16,547 bases of DNA from the NCBI GenBank assembly GCA_023396465.1, contig JAEWWF010000158.1:1-16547 (forward strand). Direction: 5' to 3'. Position 1 is the stretch's first letter. Each line of letters opens with the position of its first letter. Source of the DNA: Pseudomonadota bacterium (GTDB lineage: Bacteria > Pseudomonadota > Alphaproteobacteria > Rhodospirillales > Rhodospirillaceae). Shown here one piece after another: positions 12,427-16,547 of the stretch. Made by a program: the position numbers and the translations under genes. The notes below the pieces were generated by a model, which searched no databases, had not been told where the DNA came from, and saw only the letters and a program-made list of their open reading frames with translations.

Positions 12427-12747
12427 GTGCGCCCGCTCCGAAAGATCTATGACGAAAGGGCTATTCTAGACCCCCTTTCTCGGGATATATCTCGCCACAG
12501 GGCCCACGGGGCCGGAAAGATTGACCTATTCCGAGGGATCATAGCTGTGCGTTTCGGTCTGAAATTCTCGACGAGCCGTCCCACCGACTCGGTGGAGAGC
12601 TGGCTTGAACGCCTCTGCCAAAGCCGCTTCGAGATCCGTCTTGACGGCGTCGACGTGGAGAACGGCCGCAAGGATCTGCTGCTGGTCTTCGAGGACGCCG
12701 GCGACCGCGACCGCGTCAAGGCGGCGCTCAAGGGGCGGGCGGCGTAG
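12427..12747 (+). CDS. Hypothetical protein (106 aa), GTG start
   Basis: AGGAGG at 12412-12417 lies 9 nt before the GTG at 12427, so translation from here is likely. The product is basic in its first half (RPLRKIYDERAILDPLSRDI, then SRHRAHGAGKIDLFRG). The second half resembles a small alpha/beta fold (IAVRFGLKF, SVESWLERLC, FEIRLDGVDV, DLLLVFEDAGDRDRVKAAL). No domain is recognised and there is no signal or membrane segment. Oddly, the first 40 codons use many A/T-ending codons (CTA, ATA, TCT, CGA; about 57% GC3) while the rest is GC-ending like its neighbours. A second in-frame GTG at 12547 also has a Shine-Dalgarno-like GAGGGA 8 nt upstream, so the true product could start there (66 aa), leaving the first part as a leader. 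The stop lies inside the end of mutY (20-bp convergent overlap). Confidence 0.7.
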   Translation: MRPLRKIYDERAILDPLSRDISRHRAHGAGKIDLFRGIIAVRFGLKFSTSRPTDSVESWLERLCQSRFEIRLDGVDVENGRKDLLLVFEDAGDRDRVKAALKGRAA

Positions 12748-13819
12748 AAACCCCGGCCACCGCCGCCCGCACCACCTTGCGCATGACGGTCGGCAGCGCC
12801 TCGCCGCCCAGCGCCGGTAGCGCCACCCAGCGGCCGGCGCCGGTTGTTCCCGTGGCCGACACCGTACCGGCCACCACCGCCAGTTCCAGATGGAAGTGGG
12901 TGAAGGTGTGGCGCACCACGCCGGGCAGCGGCCGCCAGCCGATGCCGGCCAGCGGCGCGTGGGCCAGGGCATCGTCGGCCGGCCACGGCGGTCCCTCGCG
13001 CCACGGGGTGGAGGGCACTTCGATCATGCCGCCAAGCAGACCGTCCTCGGGCCGCCGCCGCAGCAGCACGCGGCCTTCGGGGTCGCGCAGCCAGAAGGCG
13101 ACGCCCCGGCGCAGCGGCTTGTCGGCCTTGCGGTCCTTGCGCGGCAGCGAGTCCGCGATGCCCTCGTGGCGGCCCCGGCAGGCGGGTTGCCAGGGGCAGG
13201 CGAGGCAGGAGGGCGCGCGCGGAGTGCAGAGGGTCGCTCCCAGGTCCATCACCGCCTGGGCATAATCACCGCAGCGGGTGTCCGGTGTCAGAGTGTCGGC
13301 CAGCCGCTTCAACTCGGTCTTGCTGCCGGGCAGCGGATCGGTGACGGCGAACAGGCGCGCCATCACCCGCTCGACGTTGCCGTCCACCACCGTCGCCCGC
13401 CGCCCGAAGGCGATGGCCGCCACCGCCGCCGCCGTGTAGGTGCCGATGCCGGGCAGGGCCCGCAGGGCGTCCTCGCTGTCGGGGAAGCGGCCGCCGTGCT
13501 GCTCCGCCACCGCGCGGGCGCACTTGTGCAGATTGCGGGCGCGGGCGTAGTAGCCGAGCCCGGCCCATTCCACCAGCACGTCGTCGAGCGGTGCCGCCGC
13601 CAGGGCCTCGACCGTCGGCCAGCGGGCCAGGAACCGCTCGAAATAGGGGATGACGGCGGCGACCGTGGTCTGTTGCAGCATCACCTCCGACAGCCATACC
13701 CGGTAAGGATCGGCCGCCGGGCCGCCGGGCGGCGTGCGCCACGGCAGGCGGCGGGCGTGGCGGTCGTACCACGTCAGCAGGCGGGCGGCGGCATCGGATG
13801 GAACCATGGACGGCGGCAT
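12728..13819 (-). CDS. mutY: A/G-specific adenine DNA glycosylase
   Basis: MutY removes adenine mispaired with 8-oxoguanine or guanine, the first step of base excision repair that prevents G-to-T mutations. The 363-residue protein has the helix-hairpin-helix/GPD glycosylase core: SEVMLQQT with Glu45, LPGIGTYTAAAV (122-133) and VVDGNVERV with Asp146, matching Glu37 and Asp138 of E. coli. The 4Fe-4S ligands are Cys198, Cys205, Cys208 and Cys214 (C-x6-C-x2-C-x5-C), each offset by 6 from E. coli. A C-terminal NUDIX-like domain that reads 8-oxoG follows (RVLLRRRPEDGLLGGMIEVP, then HTFTHFHLEL). An ATG at 13807 is an equally possible start, and neither has a clear Shine-Dalgarno. It is divergent from the DciA-type gene (44-bp gap), and its last 20 bp overlap the small plus-strand gene. 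Confidence 0.96.
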   Translation of the reverse strand: MPPSMVPSDAAARLLTWYDRHARRLPWRTPPGGPAADPYRVWLSEVMLQQTTVAAVIPYFERFLARWPTVEALAAAPLDDVLVEWAGLGYYARARNLHKCARAVAEQHGGRFPDSEDALRALPGIGTYTAAAVAAIAFGRRATVVDGNVERVMARLFAVTDPLPGSKTELKRLADTLTPDTRCGDYAQAVMDLGATLCTPRAPSCLACPWQPACRGRHEGIADSLPRKDRKADKPLRRGVAFWLRDPEGRVLLRRRPEDGLLGGMIEVPSTPWREGPPWPADDALAHAPLAGIGWRPLPGVVRHTFTHFHLELAVVAGTVSATGTTGAGRWVALPALGGEALPTVMRKVVRAAVAGVSTPPAP

Positions 13820-13863
13820 GGGAAGCGGCTACTTCTCGGGGACAGGAAAGGGGGCACAGTGCC

Positions 13864-14439
13864 ATGAACGAGGACGCGAAGAAAAGCCCGCCCCGTGCGC
13901 GCGCCTCCGTCGGCATCCGACCGTCGGACCAGCGGCGCGGCGGCCCCGTCGCCATCGACCTGCTGGGCGCCAAGCTCATGCGCCCGGTGCTTGGCCGGCG
14001 TGGCCTGGGGGAAGGCGACATCTGCTTCCATTGGGCGGCCATTGTCGGCGGCTCGTTCCTGGCCGCCAATTCAGCGCCGGAGCGCATCCAGTTCCCCAAG
14101 GGCGAGCGCACCGGCGGCATCCTGCACCTGCGGGTGCCGTCCGGCGCCCTGGCGACCCAGTTGCAGCACCTGACCCCGCAGATCGTGCAGCGGGTGAATG
14201 GTTTCTACGGCTACCCCGCCATTGCCGACGTGCGCATCCACCAGCGGCCGTTGCCGCCACGCCCGCCGCGTCCCGGCGAGCCGCCACCGCTGCCCGAGCC
14301 GGCGCGGGAGCGGCTGGCGCTGCGACTGCGCGACGTCGAGCATCCGCGTCTCAAGGACGCACTGGCCAAACTGGGCGAAGCCATGACCCGCCGCTCCCTC
14401 GCCACCAGCAAGGGCGGCAAGAGGGACGGGCGGACCTAG
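13864..14439 (+). CDS. DUF721 family protein, DciA-type replicative helicase loader/operator
   Basis: The start at 13864, with GGAAAGGGGG ending about 9 nt upstream, gives 191 residues; the frame is open to 13798 but inside mutY on the other strand. The DUF721 domain spans about 28-125: VAIDLLGAKLMRPVLGRRGLGEGDICFHWAAIVGGSF (invariant-type Trp57), then LHLRVPSGALATQLQHLTPQIVQRVNGFYGY. A Pro-rich linker (PLPPRPPRPGEPPPLPEP) leads to a helical tail, HPRLKDALAKLGEAMTRRS, common in alphaproteobacterial members. DUF721 proteins include DciA, the ancestral DnaB-helicase partner in bacteria lacking DnaC/DnaI, so a role in loading DnaB at the origin is the best guess. Its place beside mutY matches what I recall in other alphaproteobacteria. 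It converges on the DUF411 gene with 6 bp between stops. Confidence 0.82.
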   Translation: MNEDAKKSPPRARASVGIRPSDQRRGGPVAIDLLGAKLMRPVLGRRGLGEGDICFHWAAIVGGSFLAANSAPERIQFPKGERTGGILHLRVPSGALATQLQHLTPQIVQRVNGFYGYPAIADVRIHQRPLPPRPPRPGEPPPLPEPARERLALRLRDVEHPRLKDALAKLGEAMTRRSLATSKGGKRDGRT

Positions 14440-14445
14440 GCCGCG

Positions 14446-14910
14446 TCAGCCGGCGTGGCGGCTGTAGAGGCTGGCGCCGCCGGGGCTGAACAGCAGCACC
14501 TCGTAAGGCTCGCCGGGCATGTCCATGCCGGGGGCGCTCTGCGGCATGCCGGGGATGGTCAGGCCGGTGGCCTTGGGCCGCTCGGCCAGCAGGCGGCGCA
14601 CGTCGGCGGCCGGCACATGACCCTCGATGACATAGCCGTCGATGACGGCGGTATGGCAGGACGCCAGATCCGGCGTCACGCCGTGCCGGTCCTTCACCGG
14701 GGTGACATCCTCCAGGTCATGCACGACGACGCTGAAGCCTTCCGCCTTCATATGGTCGATCCAGCCACCGCAGCAGCCGCAGGACGGCGACTTCCAGACC
14801 TCCAGGTCGGCGGCATCGGCCTTGCCGCCGCCAAGGCCCCAGGCGAAGACACCGGCCCCGAGGGCCACCACCGCCGTTGCTGCCATCACAACCGTTCGTC
14901 TGGCGATCAT
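14446..14910 (-). CDS. DUF411 domain-containing exported protein
   Basis: The 154-residue protein starts at 14910 with AGGAGAG 6-7 nt upstream. An N-terminal signal or anchor (MIARRT, hydrophobic core to about residue 26, then GGKADAAD) sends it across the inner membrane. DUF411 hallmarks are complete: VWKSPSCGCCGGWIDHMKAEGF with Cys44, Cys46 and Cys47, SCHTAVIDGYVIEGHVPA with Cys85 and His98, and the Met-rich TIPGMPQSAPGMDMPGE followed by YEVLLF. The family is of unknown biochemical function, often found with copper or silver resistance genes; the Cys cluster and Met-rich loop suggest Cu(I) binding in the periplasm, which is an inference. No copper ATPase or oxidase lies next to it. Its promoter region holds a 17-bp palindrome (14954-14970) that could make it regulated. 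Confidence 0.9.
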   Translation of the reverse strand: MIARRTVVMAATAVVALGAGVFAWGLGGGKADAADLEVWKSPSCGCCGGWIDHMKAEGFSVVVHDLEDVTPVKDRHGVTPDLASCHTAVIDGYVIEGHVPAADVRRLLAERPKATGLTIPGMPQSAPGMDMPGEPYEVLLFSPGGASLYSRHAG

Positions 14911-14953
14911 CGTCTCTCTCCTGTCCCGCTGCCGCCGGAGTGAAAGGGCACTA

Positions 14954-14970
14954 TGGGAACGCCGTTCCCA
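14954..14970. promoter_or_regulatory. 17-bp palindromic operator candidate in the DUF411 promoter
   Basis: TGGGAACG-C-CGTTCCCA is a perfect palindrome with one central base. On the minus strand it fills the spacer between TTGCCT and CATAGT (each 4 of 6 to consensus, 17 bp apart) about 45 bp before the DUF411 start, where a bound repressor would block RNA polymerase. The half site resembles LacI-family operators (GGGAACG), though those are usually even-spaced. The cognate regulator is not in the window. Confidence 0.5.
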
Positions 14971-15071
14971 CGAGGCAAGCCCCAGTCGTTATGGATCGGT
15001 CCGTCGGCGGGATCCCTGACGATGGTCAAGCCGAAGCGGGGGGAGCCCCCGCGGCCGGCGGTCCATTCCGC

Positions 15072-15101
15072 TTGATTGCCCGTGCGCGGTGCTCGTATCT
15101 T
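15072..15101 (+). promoter_or_regulatory. Possible promoter of the nucleotide-sugar dehydratase gene
   Basis: TTGATT (15072-15077) and TATCTT (15096-15101), 18 bp apart, each match the sigma70 consensus at 4 of 6 positions. Transcription would begin near 15108, giving a leader of about 43 nt to the GTG at 15151. Confidence 0.35.
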
Positions 15102-15150
15102 CACCGGGGCGCGCCGCGTGCCGCGTCCGCATGCCCAGGACAGTCCGATC

Positions 15151-16547
15151 GTGAAGTTCAACGCCAGCGCCTTCCGGAAGGCCTATATCGTCTTCCTGCA
15201 CGACCTTTTCATGGCGGCGGCGTCGTTTGTCGTGTCGCTGTACCTGCGTCTGGACGACATCCTGCTCGTCTTCATCCCGCTCGACCGGCTGGTCGCCTGG
15301 ACGCTGCTGTTCACCGTGCTGTGCGGCGCGGCGTTCTGGAGCCAGGGGATGTACCGCAGCATCTGGCGCTATGCCTCGCTGCGCGACCTGATGACCATCA
15401 CCCGTGCCGTCACCCTGGCGATCCTGGTGTTCCTCGGCCTGATGTTTCTGTGGACGCGGCTGGAAGGGCTGCCGCGCTCGGCGCTGCTCATCAACTGGTT
15501 CGTGCTGCTGTTCATGCTGGGGGCGCCGCGCTTCCTCTACCGGCTGATGAAGGACGGGCTGATCGGCGTCTTCGCCGACGACGGCAACCGCCGGGTGCCG
15601 GTGCTGCTGGTGGGGGCCGGCGACGGTGCCGACCTGTTCATCCGCGATGCCCGGCGGGAGAACGCGCCCTACCGCGTGGTCGGCATGCTGGCCTTCAAGC
15701 AGGGCCGCGTCGGCCGCGACATCCAGGGGGTGCGGGTGCTGGGGTCGGTGGACGACCTGCGCGGCGCCGTGGCGCGGCTGGAGGCCCAGGGCCGCAAGCC
15801 GCAGCGCGTCATCCTCACCCGCCCGCCGGCAACGCGCGAGCAGTTGAAGGCGCTGTTCGACGAATGCGACGGCCTCGGCATCACCCTGTCGCGCCTGCCG
15901 GAACTGTCGGCGCTCAAGCAGGGCATGGCCGACAAGCTGGAGGTCCGCCCCATCGCCATCGAAGACCTGCTCGGCCGGCCGCAGGCGGTGCTCGATCGGC
16001 CGTCCATGCAGGCGCTGGTGAAGGGCCGGCGGGTGCTGGTGACCGGCGCCGGCGGCTCCATCGGCTCGGAACTGGTGCGCCAGGTGGCGGCGCTGGAGCC
16101 GGCCGAGGTGGTGCTGGTCGAAAGCTCGGAATTCGCCCTCTACACCATCGACGGCGAGATGCGCGAACGCTTCGCCGCCATCCCCTGCCGGCCGCTGATC
16201 GCCGACGTGCGCGACCGCCGCCGCGTGAACGAGGTGTTCGCCGCCCACCGCCCGGAGCTGGTGTTCCACGCCGCCGCCCTCAAGCATGTGCCGATGGTCG
16301 AAGCCAACCCGGTGGAAGGGGTGCTGACCAACGTCGCCGGCACCCGCATCGTCGCCGATGCCGCCTGCGCCCACGGCGTCGATCTGATGGTGTTGATTTC
16401 CACCGACAAGGCGGTCAACCCGACCAACGTCATGGGCGCCACCAAGCGCATCGCCGAACGCTATTGCCAGACCCTGGACAGCCGCGCCGCCGGCCCCGGC
16501 ACCCAGTTCGTGACGGTGCGGTTCGGCAACGTGCTCGGCTCGACCGG
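15151..16547 (+). CDS. Membrane nucleotide-sugar 4,6-dehydratase, CapD/WbpM/PglF type (3' end outside window)
   Basis: 465 residues are present and the gene continues past the right edge. The GTG at 15151 (AGGA 10 nt upstream) gives a family-like N-terminus, KAYIVFLHDLFMAAASFVVSLYLR; another in-frame GTG at 15118 is possible. About four N-terminal membrane helices (to about residue 125) are followed by a nucleotide-binding domain (VPVLLVGAGDGADLFIRDA) and then the catalytic SDR domain with GAGGSIGSE (299-307), HAAALKHVPMVEANP and STDKAVNPTNVMGATKR. The usual YxxxK is Met428-x-x-x-Lys432, with Asp419 nearby, as in large membrane SDRs such as PglF and WbpM, which convert UDP-GlcNAc to UDP-4-keto-6-deoxy sugars. 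It probably starts O-antigen, capsule or glycan sugar synthesis at the inner membrane. It is divergent from the DUF411 gene. Confidence 0.93.
   Translation, partial: MKFNASAFRKAYIVFLHDLFMAAASFVVSLYLRLDDILLVFIPLDRLVAWTLLFTVLCGAAFWSQGMYRSIWRYASLRDLMTITRAVTLAILVFLGLMFLWTRLEGLPRSALLINWFVLLFMLGAPRFLYRLMKDGLIGVFADDGNRRVPVLLVGAGDGADLFIRDARRENAPYRVVGMLAFKQGRVGRDIQGVRVLGSVDDLRGAVARLEAQGRKPQRVILTRPPATREQLKALFDECDGLGITLSRLPELSALKQGMADKLEVRPIAIEDLLGRPQAVLDRPSMQALVKGRRVLVTGAGGSIGSELVRQVAALEPAEVVLVESSEFALYTIDGEMRERFAAIPCRPLIADVRDRRRVNEVFAAHRPELVFHAAALKHVPMVEANPVEGVLTNVAGTRIVADAACAHGVDLMVLISTDKAVNPTNVMGATKRIAERYCQTLDSRAAGPGTQFVTVRFGNVLGST

Larger units (their letters stand above)
14911..15150. other. Divergent regulatory region between the DUF411 and nucleotide-sugar dehydratase genes
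   Basis: No gene is seen here. It holds the DUF411 promoter candidate with its palindrome (14947-14993), a perfect 7-bp hairpin GCGGGGG-GAG-CCCCCGC (15036-15052) without a T tract, and a possible plus-strand promoter (TTGATT at 15072-15077, 18-bp spacer, TATCTT at 15096-15101) about 50 bp before the dehydratase start. Confidence 0.5.

Noticed and set aside
14989..16374. Long minus-strand frame (461 codons) opposite the nucleotide-sugar dehydratase
   Set aside because: The composition is His/Gln/Arg-rich shadow with no domain, and the plus-strand gene has complete family motifs.
1..16547. CRISPR array, tRNA, rRNA, transposase or phage genes
   Set aside because: No regularly spaced repeats, tRNA-like cloverleaf, rRNA segments or mobile-element proteins were seen on either strand.

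Overview
The window is GC-rich, densely packed bacterial chromosome. Its gene families point to an alphaproteobacterium, probably of the Rhodospirillales: uvrC-pgsA-moaD-moaE in one run, mutY divergent from a DUF721/DciA gene, a DctP-type binding protein, a DUF411 protein, and frequent GTG or TTG starts. The assignment to order is an inference. I see no insertion sequence, integrase, phage gene, CRISPR array, tRNA or rRNA.

Layout. (1) 1-1446, plus strand: the 3' end of a Ca2+/Na+ antiporter gene overlaps by 4 bp an SDR of pteridine-reductase (PTR1/FolM) type, followed by a dihydroneopterin aldolase-like gene (folB), forming a small pterin/folate group. (2) 1447-1894: a 448-bp gap holding several hairpins, a perfect DnaA box (TTATCCACA), a second consensus DnaA box and two GANTC sites. 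(3) 1895-5238, plus strand: uvrC, pgsA (TTG start), moaD and moaE, covering DNA repair, anionic phospholipid synthesis and molybdopterin synthase. (4) 5285-8576, minus strand: a periplasmic DctP-type solute-binding protein gene followed 16 bp later by a two-TM sensor histidine kinase gene, with no transporter membrane subunits and no response regulator in view. (5) 8674-11766, minus strand: upp, tenA and a GH13 alpha-glucosidase, a compact salvage/carbohydrate run ending in a good intrinsic terminator. (6) 11971-12747: two small uncharacterised genes, divergent from a shared 162-bp promoter region. (7) 12728-14439: mutY (minus) diverges from the DUF721/DciA helicase-loader gene (plus) and overlaps the small plus-strand gene tail to tail. 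(8) 14446-16547: a secreted DUF411 protein with a Cys-x-Cys-Cys motif, a 240-bp divergent regulatory region with a 17-bp palindromic operator candidate, and the first two thirds or so of a membrane-bound nucleotide-sugar dehydratase (CapD/WbpM/PglF type) that runs off the right edge.

Most of the window is housekeeping. The parts most worth a second look are the DctP/histidine-kinase pair, the DnaA-box region before uvrC, the divergent small-gene pair (one with a structured, low-GC3 5' end), and the palindrome in the DUF411 promoter.
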